From: Bacteroidota bacterium | GTDB taxonomy: Bacteria; Bacteroidota; Bacteroidia; AKYH767-A; OLB10 | DNA length: 64,000 bases | Reading direction: 5' to 3' | Assembly (NCBI GenBank): GCA_023251535.1 | Contig: JAHEYP010000001.1 | Location: 1-64,000, forward strand | In this document: positions 55,336-64,000 of the stretch, one piece after another | Layout: every line of letters begins with the position of its first letter | Position numbering within the stretch: the stretch's first letter is position 1 | Notes under the pieces: generated by a model | Database searches by the model: none | What the model saw: the letters and a program-made list of their open reading frames with translations, nothing else | What the model was told of the DNA's origin: nothing | Made by a program: the position numbers and the translations under genes

Positions 55336-55920
55336 ATGAGAACCTATTTTTTACTATTGATTTTGTCGATTGCGATATCGGCAAAAGGTCAAACCATCAA
55401 CGACTTTCAATTACTATCGACGAGTGGTACTAATTTTAAATTATCCGATAATGCCAATGCGAAGGGATATATAGTAGTATTTACAAGTAACAACTGTCCC
55501 TTTGCGAAGCTCTATCCCGAACGATTAAAAGCACTCAACAAAAAGTATGAGCCTTTAGGAATTCCTTTGGTATGCATTCGCTCAACCGACACAACGGTAA
55601 TGGATGAAGATGTATATGAAAAAATGATCGAGCTAACGAAACGCGAACAATTTAACTTCCCCTATTTAGTAGATGGAGATCAAGAAGTAGCTGCTCAATT
55701 TCATGCCGACAAAACACCGCATGCTTTTGTAATTTGGAAAGAAAACGAACAATGGATAGTAAAATATTCGGGGGCGATTGACGATAACGGAGCAGAAGAA
55801 AAAAAAGTAAAGCATCGTTATGTAGCAGAAGCTGTTGATGCGCTTTTAGGAGGCAAAGAAGTAGCTATTAAGAAAACTGCATCGGTAGGATGTGCCATTC
55901 ACTATCGCAAGAAACGATGA
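55336..55920 (+). CDS. Exported redoxin-like (AhpC/TSA-type) protein
   Basis: A 194-residue thioredoxin-fold protein with a signal peptide (MRTYFLLLILSIAISAKG). TSNNCPFAKLYPERLKAL has one active-site Cys54 where thioredoxins have CxxC (here C-P-F-A), as in the alkyl-hydroperoxide or metal-delivery-like 'thioredoxin family protein' group. DKTPHAFVIW holds the cis-Pro. It lies 9 bp after the multicopper oxidase, so a partner role such as copper handling or thiol protection is plausible but inferred. Confidence 0.82.
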   Translation: MRTYFLLLILSIAISAKGQTINDFQLLSTSGTNFKLSDNANAKGYIVVFTSNNCPFAKLYPERLKALNKKYEPLGIPLVCIRSTDTTVMDEDVYEKMIELTKREQFNFPYLVDGDQEVAAQFHADKTPHAFVIWKENEQWIVKYSGAIDDNGAEEKKVKHRYVAEAVDALLGGKEVAIKKTASVGCAIHYRKKR

Positions 55921-55983
55921 TAGTTGCGTTAAGGACAGAAGTACCAATCAGTGAATTCTGAAAGAAAGCATTAAATTCGCCGA

Positions 55984-56658
55984 ATGCTAAAGAAAATAAT
56001 CCGCACCATTGCCCTATGCATTGCAGGATTTGTTGCATTAAGTTTTGTGACAGCCTTAATCTTTCGTTGGGTACCAATACCAGCAACTCCTTTAATGGTG
56101 ATCAGGTATTTTGAGATGGAAGACGGCAAGATCGACAAGACGTGGAAACCGTTAAGTGAGATCAACTCATCATTACCATTAGCAGTAGTAACATCGGAAG
56201 ATCAAAAATTCGAAGACCATTTCGGATTCGATATTGAAGCGATAGAAAAAGCAGCCAAGTACAATCAGAAACACAAAGGAGGCAAAGTAAAAGGAGCCTC
56301 CACCATTAGTCAACAGACAGCGAAGAATGTTTTTTTATGGCCATCGCGCAGCTGGATTAGAAAAGGCTTCGAAGTATATTTCACATTCGTGATTGAAGTA
56401 TGTTGGAGCAAAGAACGCATCATGGAAGTATACTTGAATGTAATTGAAATGGGTCCTGGGGTATATGGAGCCGAAGCTGCGGCACAATATTATTTTCACA
56501 AGCCTGCATCGCAACTTACCCGTGAGCAAAGTGCATTGATAGCAGCAATTCTTCCCAACCCAATTAAATGGTCGGCAGCAAAACCAACGCCCTATATTTC
56601 GAGAAAGAAAGCATGGATTTTGCAACACATGCGAAAGATTGAACTAAAAGAAATTTAA
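55984..56658 (+). CDS. mtgA: Monofunctional biosynthetic peptidoglycan transglycosylase
   Basis: A 224-residue GT51 enzyme polymerising lipid II at the inner membrane. One N-terminal transmembrane helix (8-27); GT51 motif 1 is SEDQKFEDHFG with catalytic Glu72; KGASTISQQTAKNVFLW and the second catalytic segment KERIMEVYLNVIEMGPGVYGAEAAAQYYF follow. There is no transpeptidase domain, and the length fits MtgA. The ATG is 63 bp after the redoxin stop. It converges with a barrel-protein gene 14 bp away. Confidence 0.95.
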   Translation: MLKKIIRTIALCIAGFVALSFVTALIFRWVPIPATPLMVIRYFEMEDGKIDKTWKPLSEINSSLPLAVVTSEDQKFEDHFGFDIEAIEKAAKYNQKHKGGKVKGASTISQQTAKNVFLWPSRSWIRKGFEVYFTFVIEVCWSKERIMEVYLNVIEMGPGVYGAEAAAQYYFHKPASQLTREQSALIAAILPNPIKWSAAKPTPYISRKKAWILQHMRKIELKEI

Positions 56659-56672
56659 ATTCAATACCGCTT

Positions 56673-57233
56673 TTAGAACCCGAGATTTATTCCTGCGCGG
56701 ATAATAATATCATTGTAATAAGAATATTTACTAGGAGCGAAAACATAAAGACCCATCACCGTAAAATTAAAGCGATTGAATAGTGGTTGTGTATATCCGA
56801 CTCCTGCCATTCCGTTACCAATAGTATGTCGGCTGAGATTGGTTTGAAAAACATTCCACACATCAACATTAATCACTTCATACTCGGCATACAAAAGAGT
56901 ATAGCTAAATAAGCGCTGTTGCGCGAAAATCCTTCCTCCATAGCCATTCGTAGTATATTCTTTTTTAGGTAAGCGAGCGTCATGCAGATAAGTATAAACA
57001 GGTCCTATGCCCACGCCCATATCATTTGCTATTTTATATCCCAAGGTAGGAGCAAAATAAAAATAATCGACATCGCCACCGCTACCACTAATATCGCCTC
57101 CAATAAAAAAGTGAGTAAGCAACGCACCTAGTTTCGGATTATCGAATCCATCGACATAAGCCAAAGAATCTTGTGCCTTAGCAGAATTAAGAGCTATCGT
57201 TAAAAACGCAAATAGAACTAGTAATTTTTTCAT
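56673..57233 (-). CDS. Outer-membrane barrel-like protein, paralogue 1
   Basis: A 186-residue protein with signal peptide MKKLLVLFAFLTIALNSAKA (1-20). The mature part has alternating aromatic strands (DVDYFYFAPTLGYKI, GVGIGPVYTYLHDAR, YTLLYAEYEVINVDVWNVFQ, FNFTVMGLYVFAPSKYSYYN) and ends in IIIRAGINLGF, the C-terminal Phe expected for a BAM substrate. About half its residues match the neighbour at 57301. No specific family recognised. Confidence 0.75.
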   Translation of the reverse strand: MKKLLVLFAFLTIALNSAKAQDSLAYVDGFDNPKLGALLTHFFIGGDISGSGGDVDYFYFAPTLGYKIANDMGVGIGPVYTYLHDARLPKKEYTTNGYGGRIFAQQRLFSYTLLYAEYEVINVDVWNVFQTNLSRHTIGNGMAGVGYTQPLFNRFNFTVMGLYVFAPSKYSYYNDIIIRAGINLGF

Positions 57234-57300
57234 ACCTCAAATTTAAATATCCGTACTCTGACAGGCGAATCGATTTTACTCAAATGCAAAAATCGTTTCC

Positions 57301-57855
57301 TCAAAAGCCAATATTAAACCCTGCTCTGATGATAGGATTTTCGTAATAGCTGTATTGGCTTGGAGCTACATTCCAAAGGCCCATTATGGTAAAATTAGAA
57401 TTCTCGCCTATGGGGGCGATATATCCTCCACCTACAAATAAGCTGCCAATATTTGCACGAACTAGTTTAGTCTGCAAAAGATTATAAACCTCAGCATTCA
57501 CTAATTCATACTCGGTATACAGCAAAGCCTGTTCAATAATACGATATTGAGCGAAAGCTCGTCCACCGTAAGTGCTTGTCTCATAATGATAACCGGCATA
57601 ACGTTTGTCGTTCAAATAGCTGTAAGAAGGTCCGAGGCCCACACCAAATTTCGGTGTTACCTTATATCCCACCGTAGGTGCCAAGTAGATGTACGTAACA
57701 TCACCGAAATTAAGGCTTAAGTCGCCTCCATAAAACAAACGATCAGCAAACGAAGGTCCCTGTTTAGGAGGACGCGTAACGCCTAATGTATCCTGAGCCA
57801 ATGAGATATACACTCCTGCGAAGAGCGCCACAACGAACAACAGCAATTTTTTCAT
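57301..57855 (-). CDS. Outer-membrane barrel-like protein, paralogue 2
   Basis: A 184-residue paralogue of the preceding protein: signal peptide MKKLLLFVVALFAGVYISLA, then VTYIYLAPTVGYKVTPKFGVGLGPSYSYLND, LLYTEYELVNAEVYNLLQTKLVRANIG, SNFTIMGLWNVAPSQYSYYENPIIRAGFNIGF with terminal Phe. The start is placed at 57855 (57858 also possible); the frame to 57891 runs into the divergent promoter region. It lies 67 bp from paralogue 1 and is probably cotranscribed with it. Confidence 0.75.
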   Translation of the reverse strand: MKKLLLFVVALFAGVYISLAQDTLGVTRPPKQGPSFADRLFYGGDLSLNFGDVTYIYLAPTVGYKVTPKFGVGLGPSYSYLNDKRYAGYHYETSTYGGRAFAQYRIIEQALLYTEYELVNAEVYNLLQTKLVRANIGSLFVGGGYIAPIGENSNFTIMGLWNVAPSQYSYYENPIIRAGFNIGF

Positions 57856-57911
57856 CATAATATTTTGCAGATCAAAGATAATGGAATCCATTTGATTGTT
57901 TTCTTTGCAAC

Positions 57912-58625
57912 ATGAATAAATCAGGAGGCAAAACGATCCTTATCACGGGAGCCAGCAATGGTATCGGATACGAAACGGCATTATTGATGGCTAACGAGCC
58001 CGGAAATACGGTTATTGCATTAGCACGAAATGAAAAAGCGCTTCAAGCCCTTCGGGAACAAAGTGGGGACAAAATTCTTCCATTGGTTTTCGACCTCGAG
58101 GGTGGCAACTATCCATCGATCCTTGATCATGAAGCAATTAAAGAAATAAACCACCTCGACATATTAATTCACAATGCAGGAAAGATTGTAAACAAGCCTT
58201 TTGAAAACATCACGGAAGAAGAACTCAAAGGATGTTACACTGTAAATGTTTTTGCTCCCTATTTACTTACTCAGGCCTTACTTCCACTCTTAAAAAAATC
58301 GAGCAAAGCACATATTGTGCATATCAGCTCAGTGGGCGGAGTACAAGGAAGTGTAAAATTTGCGGGACTCACGGCATACTCATCGAGCAAGGGAGCACTC
58401 TCGATTCTCACTGAATGTTTAGCCGAAGAATTTTCCCAAACCAACATTAAAGTTAATTGCTTAGCTTTGGGCGCCGTACAAACCGACATGCTCAGTCATG
58501 CTTTCCCCGGTTACAAGGCTCCGCTAACGGCACAAGAAATGGGTAGTTATGTAGCCCGGTTCGCCATGGACGGAAATAACTATTTCAACGGAAAAATCAT
58601 TCCCGTTGCCCTCAGTACCCCATAA
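57912..58625 (+). CDS. SDR-family oxidoreductase
   Basis: A 237-residue classical SDR: TGASNGIG at 12-19, ARNEKAL after the second strand (NADP-type), HNAG 87-90, Ser139-140 in HISSVGG, Tyr156-x3-Lys160 (YSSSK). The substrate is unknown. It lies 19 bp upstream of plsC on the same strand, suggesting an operon and possibly a lipid-related role. The ATG follows a TTTCTTTG sequence by 4 bp, so the transcript may be nearly leaderless if that acts as promoter. Confidence 0.87.
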   Translation: MNKSGGKTILITGASNGIGYETALLMANEPGNTVIALARNEKALQALREQSGDKILPLVFDLEGGNYPSILDHEAIKEINHLDILIHNAGKIVNKPFENITEEELKGCYTVNVFAPYLLTQALLPLLKKSSKAHIVHISSVGGVQGSVKFAGLTAYSSSKGALSILTECLAEEFSQTNIKVNCLALGAVQTDMLSHAFPGYKAPLTAQEMGSYVARFAMDGNNYFNGKIIPVALSTP

Positions 58626-58644
58626 ACCTAGTGCCTAACACCCT

Positions 58645-59376
58645 ATGAAAATCTTCCGTGCCATCTTTGCAGTATACTGCATCATTGCCTTTTTGGCAAC
58701 CTTTCTCATTGTAATCCCTTGTTACTTCATCATCTTCAACCTTTGGTCGAAAGAAAAAGCGCCTCATGTAGCACATAAGCTATCGAAGTTTTGGGCACAC
58801 TTAATTTTTGCACTCTTCTTTGTAAGATGCAAAATTGAAAACAAATCCTATATCGACCCGAAGACTCAATACGTATTCGTAGCGAATCACTTGTCGATGC
58901 TTGATATACCTGCTTACGCAGCATCATGCAGTAACACATTTCGATTTTTAGCGAAAGCTGAATTAGCGAAAGTTCCTTTACTAGGATATGTTATAAATAA
59001 CTTATATATCACAGTAAATCGTAGCGACCGTGGTGATCGTCATAAGAGTATCGAGAAAATGAAAGCGACCATCGATAGCGGGCTATCGGTATTTCTTGCT
59101 CCCGAAGGAACTAGAAACACTACCGGTGCGCCATTACTCGAATTCAAAGACGGAGCCTTTCGTTTAGCTATTGCAGCGCAAGTACCGATGGCAGTTCTTA
59201 CTTTAAAGAACGCGCATCACTTACACTCACCAAAGCAATTGCTAAGCATGTCGCCAGGAACGCTACATGGTAGTTGGAGCAAACCAATATCTACTATTGG
59301 CATGACAGAAGAAGATGTGCCCCGTTTAAAGGAAATGGTAAGAGCAGAAATGCTCAAATATCTGCAGAGTGCTTAG
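58645..59376 (+). CDS. plsC: 1-acyl-sn-glycerol-3-phosphate acyltransferase
   Basis: A 243-residue inner-membrane enzyme adding the second acyl chain in phosphatidic acid synthesis. There is an N-terminal hydrophobic segment (8-33). The catalytic HX4D is His82-Asp87 in VANHLSMLD, the substrate motif FLAKAELAKVPLLGY follows, and the phosphate-binding PEGTR is at 153-157. This is the normal PlsC layout. It is cotranscribed with the upstream SDR. Confidence 0.92.
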   Translation: MKIFRAIFAVYCIIAFLATFLIVIPCYFIIFNLWSKEKAPHVAHKLSKFWAHLIFALFFVRCKIENKSYIDPKTQYVFVANHLSMLDIPAYAASCSNTFRFLAKAELAKVPLLGYVINNLYITVNRSDRGDRHKSIEKMKATIDSGLSVFLAPEGTRNTTGAPLLEFKDGAFRLAIAAQVPMAVLTLKNAHHLHSPKQLLSMSPGTLHGSWSKPISTIGMTEEDVPRLKEMVRAEMLKYLQSA

Positions 59377-59671
59377 AAGCAAACCATTGTTTGTTGGTTA
59401 TAATTTCCATCGAACATACCATAGAACTGGCAATATTAATGGCCTCTACTTGTGAAATCTTTTTTTCAAAGATTGATTTTTTATCGGGCTTCTAAACATA
59501 TTGATTGCGGACATTTGAATTTCTTCGTCTCATAACCGAAGAAACAAATTTTCAATTTCATTTCCACCTTCAATTTCATTTAAACGGGATTCATCAGCTG
59601 TCCTCTCTTGAGGACTACCAACCAACAGCTGTCTAGCTGTAATATTATTTATTTCATTTAATCGTCCTCCT
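59377..59671. other. Intergenic region after plsC
   Basis: No gene or RNA recognised. A weak stem AACCA / TGGTT near 59385-59399 and short repeats (TTTCAATTTCATTT) are seen. Confidence 0.4.
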
Positions 59672-60049
59672 TTACTTCTTAACAGTTTTCTTCGGCGACT
59701 TACTTGGCGGCGCCGGATCAATTTTTCCGTCGATTACTTCATAGATAGTGATGTCCTCCAATATTTTATTTTTCAATTTTTGATTTAGTCTGTATACTAC
59801 GACCGGCACTATGGCGGGATCGAGAATTTTTCGTGGATCATACTTTAGTAATAAGCAACTTGCGGGTTTATAATATCCACTAAAGTGTAGTCCCTCGAGA
59901 CACTGCAGCTGACGATTAATTTTATATACTCCCCATTCGTCGAGTGTAGCCACTTTAATGACCATTTCTTTCCAGCTCTCATTCATCTGAGCGAAGCCCC
60001 CTGTAGTACAGGAAACAAATCCGATGATGATGGCTGTTTGCTTGAACAT
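59672..60049 (-). CDS. Small exported protein of unknown function
   Basis: A 125-residue protein with a signal peptide (MFKQTAIIIGFVSCTTGGFA, then Q). The mature part includes LDEWGVYKINRQLQCLEGLHFSGYYKPASCLLLKYD and a Pro/Lys-rich tail (DPAPPSKSPKKTVKK). Two Cys after the signal. No family recognised. It is divergent from acs. Confidence 0.65.
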   Translation of the reverse strand: MFKQTAIIIGFVSCTTGGFAQMNESWKEMVIKVATLDEWGVYKINRQLQCLEGLHFSGYYKPASCLLLKYDPRKILDPAIVPVVVYRLNQKLKNKILEDITIYEVIDGKIDPAPPSKSPKKTVKK

Positions 60050-60182
60050 GAAGGCAATTTACTCGCGCCGAAAAAAGAAAAAACTCATTAATCGTATTTT
60101 TCTTACAAACCCGAAAAAAGTTTAGTCAGCAGAAATTTCGCCTCATTCGACCTTCCTTCTTTTTTTATTGTGTGGCAACGAT

Positions 60183-60190
60183 TATATTTG
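60183..60190 (+). promoter_or_regulatory. -7 promoter box of acs (TATATTTG)
   Basis: Exact TAnnTTTG, 27 bp before the acs ATG. Confidence 0.55.
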
Positions 60191-60217
60191 AATTTCTAAA
60201 ACCTCACAAACCAGCGA

Positions 60218-62116
60218 ATGAACCCGAGAATTAAGAGCATGGCAGAGTACGAAGCTGCCTATCAACAAAGTGTAGAGCAGCCGGAACAATTCTGGGCTGC
60301 AATGGCGCATGAATTTACCTGGAAGAAAAAGTGGGATAAAACACTCAGTTGGAATTTCAATGAATTTGATGTTAAATGGTTTGAAGGCGGACAGTTAAAT
60401 ATCACCGAAAACTGCTTAGATCGACACCTCGAAACCAGAGGAGATCAAACAGCCATTATATGGGAACCGAATGATCCTACACATACAGTAAGAACACTCA
60501 CCTACCGCGAATTACACAGGGAAGTATGCAAGGCCGCCAATATGCTAAAAGCGCAAGGCGTTCAAAAAGGCGACCGTGTTTGCATCTATCTACCAATGGT
60601 ACCAGAAGCTGCGGTGATTATGTTGGCATGTGCAAGAATAGGAGCTATTCACTCTATCGTTTTCGCGGGATTTTCGGCTCAATCATTAACCGACCGACTA
60701 ACTGATGCGGAATGTAAAATCGTTATCACAGCCGACGGAGCATTCAGAGGGGCAAAAGCCATAGGACTAAAAGAAATCGTAGACGAAGCCCTCCTCACCT
60801 CACCTACCGTTACCAGAGTTGTTGTATTACAACATACGATGACGCCCGTAACGATGGTAGAAGGAAGAGATATTTGGTGGCATGAAGCAGTATCGACCTG
60901 CAGCGATGTATGCGAAGCTACTGTGATGGATGCTGAAGATATGCTTTTCATTCTCTACACATCAGGATCGACAGGAAAGCCCAAAGGAGTAGTTCATACC
61001 ACAGCGGGATATATGGTGTGGGCATGGTACACCTTCAACAATGTATTTCAATATGACCCAGGTGATATTTATTGGTGTACAGCCGATGTAGGTTGGATTA
61101 CGGGACATAGCTATATAGTATATGGTCCGTTGTTAAGTGGAGCCACAACATTAATGTTTGAAGGCGTTCCCACCTATCCTGATGCTGGAAGATTCTGGCA
61201 AGTAATCGACAAACATAAAGTAAACATATTCTATACCGCTCCAACTGCTATTCGCTCATTGATGGCGCAAGGCGACGAGTTCGTATATCCGTATTCGTTA
61301 GAGTCGCTGAAGACCTTAGGATCGGTAGGTGAACCTATCAACGAAGAAGCATGGCAATGGTATTTCGACAATGTAGGAAAAGGGAAATGCTGGATTGTTG
61401 ACACCTGGTGGCAAACGGAGACAGGAGGAATTATGATATCGCCATTAGCGCATATTACTCCTACCAAGCCTACGTTCGCAACATTACCACTTCCAGGAGT
61501 TCAGCTGATGTTAGTAGATGCGAATGGCAATGAATTAGAAGGAAACAACGTAGAAGGAAATTTATGCGTTAAATTCCCTTGGCCGGGCATGCTCCGCACC
61601 ACTTACGGCGACCATGAACGCTGCAGAATGAACTATTTCGCTACCTACAGCAATTTATACTTCACGGGTGATGGCTGCCGCAGAGACTACGATGGATATT
61701 ACCGCATTATAGGCCGTGTAGACGACGTAATTAACGTAAGCGGGCATCGCATGGGAACGGCGGAAGTAGAAAACGCTATCAACGAACATCCGCACGTAAT
61801 TGAATCGGCAGTAGTAGGATTCCCACATCCAATTAAAGGCCAAGGAATTTACGCCTATGTGATTTGCGATCATATGCCTGATCATGCAGATCAACGCAAG
61901 CGAGAAATATTAGAAGTAGTATCGAAGCAGATTGGTCCGATAGCGAAGCCCGACAAGATTCAATTTGTTGCGGGATTACCAAAGACGAGATCAGGAAAAA
62001 TCATGCGACGTATTCTTCGAAAGATAGCGGAAGGAGAAACCGGAAATCTTGGTGACACCTCAACGCTTTTAGATCCTTCGGTAGTAGAAAGCATCAAAAA
62101 CGGCGCACTAAGCTGA
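60218..62116 (+). CDS. acs: Acetyl-CoA synthetase (AMP-forming)
   Basis: A 632-residue ANL enzyme making acetyl-CoA from acetate, ATP and CoA. It has the acetyl-CoA-synthetase N-terminal segment ([23 protein letters not shown]), P-loop [55 protein letters not shown], and the C-terminal [20 protein letters not shown]. It also has [13 protein letters not shown], whose Lys is the acetylation-controlled residue in characterised Acs. Single gene with its own promoter box and a weak terminator. Confidence 0.96.
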   Translation: MNPRIKSMAEYEAAYQQSVEQPEQFWAAMAHEFTWKKKWDKTLSWNFNEFDVKWFEGGQLNITENCLDRHLETRGDQTAIIWEPNDPTHTVRTLTYRELHREVCKAANMLKAQGVQKGDRVCIYLPMVPEAAVIMLACARIGAIHSIVFAGFSAQSLTDRLTDAECKIVITADGAFRGAKAIGLKEIVDEALLTSPTVTRVVVLQHTMTPVTMVEGRDIWWHEAVSTCSDVCEATVMDAEDMLFILYTSGSTGKPKGVVHTTAGYMVWAWYTFNNVFQYDPGDIYWCTADVGWITGHSYIVYGPLLSGATTLMFEGVPTYPDAGRFWQVIDKHKVNIFYTAPTAIRSLMAQGDEFVYPYSLESLKTLGSVGEPINEEAWQWYFDNVGKGKCWIVDTWWQTETGGIMISPLAHITPTKPTFATLPLPGVQLMLVDANGNELEGNNVEGNLCVKFPWPGMLRTTYGDHERCRMNYFATYSNLYFTGDGCRRDYDGYYRIIGRVDDVINVSGHRMGTAEVENAINEHPHVIESAVVGFPHPIKGQGIYAYVICDHMPDHADQRKREILEVVSKQIGPIAKPDKIQFVAGLPKTRSGKIMRRILRKIAEGETGNLGDTSTLLDPSVVESIKNGALS

Positions 62117-62135
62117 AATACTGATAAATAGCAAG

Positions 62136-62166
62136 ATTCCCGGTTGACCAACAGCCGGGAATTTTC
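62136..62166 (+). terminator. Terminator after acs
   Basis: Stem ATTCCCGG / CCGGGAAT with an 11-nt loop, followed by a short T stretch. Weaker than the others in this window. Confidence 0.65.
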
Positions 62167-62202
62167 GTTTCTGAATTAATTTTATCTTCAGTCGCTAAGC
62201 AG

Positions 62203-62210
62203 TACCTTTG
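62203..62210 (+). promoter_or_regulatory. -7 promoter box of psuK-psuG (TACCTTTG)
   Basis: Exact TAnnTTTG, 23 bp before the kinase ATG at 62234. Confidence 0.55.
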
Positions 62211-62233
62211 CGGGCTTATTCCAGACAATTATT

Positions 62234-63166
62234 ATGAATAAGCCCATATTGTGCATCGGAGGATCGCTGGTTGATGAAACCTTTTACTGTGTTCATGCGC
62301 CCATCCGCGGCACTAGCAATCCTGCTACCATCGAGAAAAGTGCAGGAGGAGTAGTACGCAACATTGCACACCACTTAGCATTACTCGGTCATCATACACA
62401 ATTGATCACAATCATCGGCAATGATACCGAAGGAGATTGGCTGATGAAAAAATGCACGGATGCGGGCATCGACATGCAGCATACGGTACGCATGAATGGA
62501 ATAACGGGACGATTTTCAGCGATATTAGGTCCAGATGGAGAATTATTTGTTGGCACTGTAGTGAACGAACTAGAGCCACTACTCAACAGCAAAATCCTAG
62601 AGCAAAAAATAGAATTATTAAAATCGGCGAAGCTCATTATCACCGATACCAATATGGCGCCGGAGTGTATACAATGGTTATTAAACTTCTGTGCGAAAGA
62701 ACATATACCCTGCGTAGTAGAGCCAGTATCTATTCCGAAAGCATCGAAGCTATCGTCGATGGACTTATCGGAACTATTCCTTATAACTCCCAACGAAGTA
62801 GAGTTATCATCGATACAAAGTGTATCACCTGAGCCAGGAGAAGAAGCAACCATAAAAGCATTACGTGAGAGAGGAGTAAAACAAGTATGGTTGCGACTAG
62901 GAGAAAACGGATCTGTGATGTATGATGGCAATGAACCCATTGCATTACATGCGCCCGAAGTGAATGTGATAGACAGTACGGGAGCAGGAGATGCGGCATT
63001 AGCAGGATGGGTACACGGACATGTAAACGGAGCATCACAAAAAGACTGTATCAGCTATGGCCACACATTAGCGGCATTAGTACTGCATCAAAAAGGAGCT
63101 ATTTTAAACACGCTCACACCTGCACTTTTAGAACAAGAAAAACAACGACTCTATCCCAATGCATAA
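62234..63166 (+). CDS. psuK: PfkB-family kinase, probable pseudouridine kinase
   Basis: A 310-residue ribokinase-type sugar/nucleoside kinase. PfkB signature 1 is SAGGVVRNIAHHLALLG, signature 2 is DSTGAGDAALAGWVHGH with catalytic base Asp253. The length matches E. coli PsuK (313). The substrate assignment rests mostly on the overlapping downstream psuG: together they phosphorylate pseudouridine, then cleave the C-C glycosidic bond to give uracil and ribose 5-phosphate. Confidence 0.85.
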   Translation: MNKPILCIGGSLVDETFYCVHAPIRGTSNPATIEKSAGGVVRNIAHHLALLGHHTQLITIIGNDTEGDWLMKKCTDAGIDMQHTVRMNGITGRFSAILGPDGELFVGTVVNELEPLLNSKILEQKIELLKSAKLIITDTNMAPECIQWLLNFCAKEHIPCVVEPVSIPKASKLSSMDLSELFLITPNEVELSSIQSVSPEPGEEATIKALRERGVKQVWLRLGENGSVMYDGNEPIALHAPEVNVIDSTGAGDAALAGWVHGHVNGASQKDCISYGHTLAALVLHQKGAILNTLTPALLEQEKQRLYPNA

Positions 63167-64000
63167 GAACGACTATCTGCTAATACATCCCGAAGTAGCA
63201 TCGGCAATAAAAGAAGGGCGAGCGGTAGTTGCTTTAGAATCGACTATTATTTCGCATGGGATGCCTTGGCCACAAAATGTAGCCACTGCAAGAGAAGTAG
63301 AAAATATAGTTCGTGAGAACGGAGCCGTACCTGCTACAATAGCTATTCTTGATGGAAAATGCTGTGTAGGACTAAACGACCAACAACTCGATTACCTCGG
63401 GCAGACACAAGGAGTATGGAAAGTAAGTCTGCGAGACATGCCCTATGTGATATCACAGAAAATTCCTGGGGCGACCACCGTAGCGGCTACTATGAGAATA
63501 GCATCGATGGCGGGAATACGCATATTTGTAACGGGCGGAATCGGAGGTGTACATAGAGGAGCAGAAAATAGTATGGATATATCTGCTGACCTCACGGAGA
63601 TGGCGCATACCAACGTAGCGGTGCTATCAGCAGGAGTGAAATCGATACTCGACATAGGGCTTACGCTAGAATATCTAGAAACATTAGGAATACCGGTAGT
63701 TACCTACGGGCAAGATGCCTTTCCGAGTTTTTATTCGCAAGAAAGCGGATATACATCACCGTTAAGACTCGACGATGCAGAAGCTATTGCGGGCCTTTTA
63801 AAAGCCAAATGGGACTTATCGCTTGAAGGATCGGTATTGATAGCCAATCCGGTGCCGAAAGCCATGGAAGTACCACATGACAAGATGGAAAAGACCATAG
63901 TAGAAGCATTGAAAGAAGCAGACAATCAAGGTATAAAGGGGAAATTGGTAACACCATTTTTGCTGAAGCGCATAGCAGAACTCAGCGGAGGAGAAAGCCT
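63159..64000 (+). CDS. psuG: Pseudouridine-5'-phosphate glycosidase (3' truncated by window end)
   Basis: Reads open from the ATG at 63159 to the end of the window, 280 codons of an expected 300-310. It cleaves the C1'-C5 bond of pseudouridine 5'-phosphate. Family residues at the expected places: Glu27 in ALESTIISHGMP, Lys88 in WKVSLRDMP, Asp144 in MDISADL, Lys161 in AGVKSILDIGLTLEYLET; each lies 4-5 positions before its E. coli counterpart (E31, K93, D149, K166). ATG overlaps the psuK stop by 8 bp, so the two are coupled. Confidence 0.93.
   Translation, partial: MHKNDYLLIHPEVASAIKEGRAVVALESTIISHGMPWPQNVATAREVENIVRENGAVPATIAILDGKCCVGLNDQQLDYLGQTQGVWKVSLRDMPYVISQKIPGATTVAATMRIASMAGIRIFVTGGIGGVHRGAENSMDISADLTEMAHTNVAVLSAGVKSILDIGLTLEYLETLGIPVVTYGQDAFPSFYSQESGYTSPLRLDDAEAIAGLLKAKWDLSLEGSVLIANPVPKAMEVPHDKMEKTIVEALKEADNQGIKGKLVTPFLLKRIAELSGGES

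Overview
The window looks like a stretch of chromosome from an environmental member of the Bacteroidota. The DNA is AT-leaning. Several predicted exported proteins end in type IX secretion (T9SS) type A C-terminal sorting domains. Many genes follow a TAnnTTTG promoter box, the type known from Bacteroides and Flavobacterium, with no obvious Shine-Dalgarno sequence. DUF4290 sits beside murA, and pdhA is followed directly by the E2 gene. I cannot assign a family or genus. No rRNA, tRNA, CRISPR array, insertion sequence, prophage or replication origin was recognised.

Layout. 1-4.4 kb: end of a UvrD/PcrA helicase gene, DUF4290-murA (overlapping genes) and an exported thioredoxin. 4.8-24.9 kb: five large T9SS cargo proteins (beta-propeller or BNR/YCF48 type) interspersed with a U32-family protein, an SDR-aldehyde dehydrogenase operon, a run of small accessory enzymes (AHSA1, YdeI/DUF1801, DUF1801, RibD-like reductase, TfoX-like), a cytochrome P460-like lipoprotein and two poorly known proteins. 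24.9-26.9 kb: a decaying patch with a GNAT pseudogene carrying several lesions and a second gene split by one stop codon. 26.9-36.3 kb: grpE-dnaJ behind a structured leader, cytidine deaminase, pyruvate dehydrogenase E1-alpha and E2, a fatty acyl-CoA ligase, and a nitronate monooxygenase-DUF4442 pair. 36.3-45.5 kb: a secreted pair including a DUF6973-like protein, a ParDE toxin-antitoxin module with a palindromic operator, a thioredoxin/TPR protein, an SDR, an APC permease and two paralogous 436-residue membrane proteins. 45.6-53 kb: purL, then a tandem duplication (offset 2,567 bp) of an orphan T9SS sorting-domain ORF coupled to a 505-residue T9SS protein, embedded in dispersed and simple repeats. 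53.3-64 kb: a secreted multicopper oxidase with a redoxin partner, mtgA, two paralogous outer-membrane barrel candidates, SDR-plsC, acetyl-CoA synthetase, and a pseudouridine catabolism pair (psuK-like kinase and psuG, the latter running off the window).

How it fits together. Most genes are housekeeping: repair, wall precursor synthesis, chaperones, purine synthesis, central acetyl-CoA metabolism and nucleoside salvage. The accessory content is mostly cell-surface proteins exported by a T9SS whose machinery is not in this window. The most unusual structures are: the mosaic tandem duplication with a stand-alone sorting domain; a C9 homopolymer just after the signal peptide of the largest surface protein, a possible phase-variation switch; a long hairpin in the grpE-dnaJ leader; inverted repeats at the pdhA and parDE promoters; and the pair of decayed genes near 25-26 kb. 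All functional calls come from reading motifs by eye. No database search was run.
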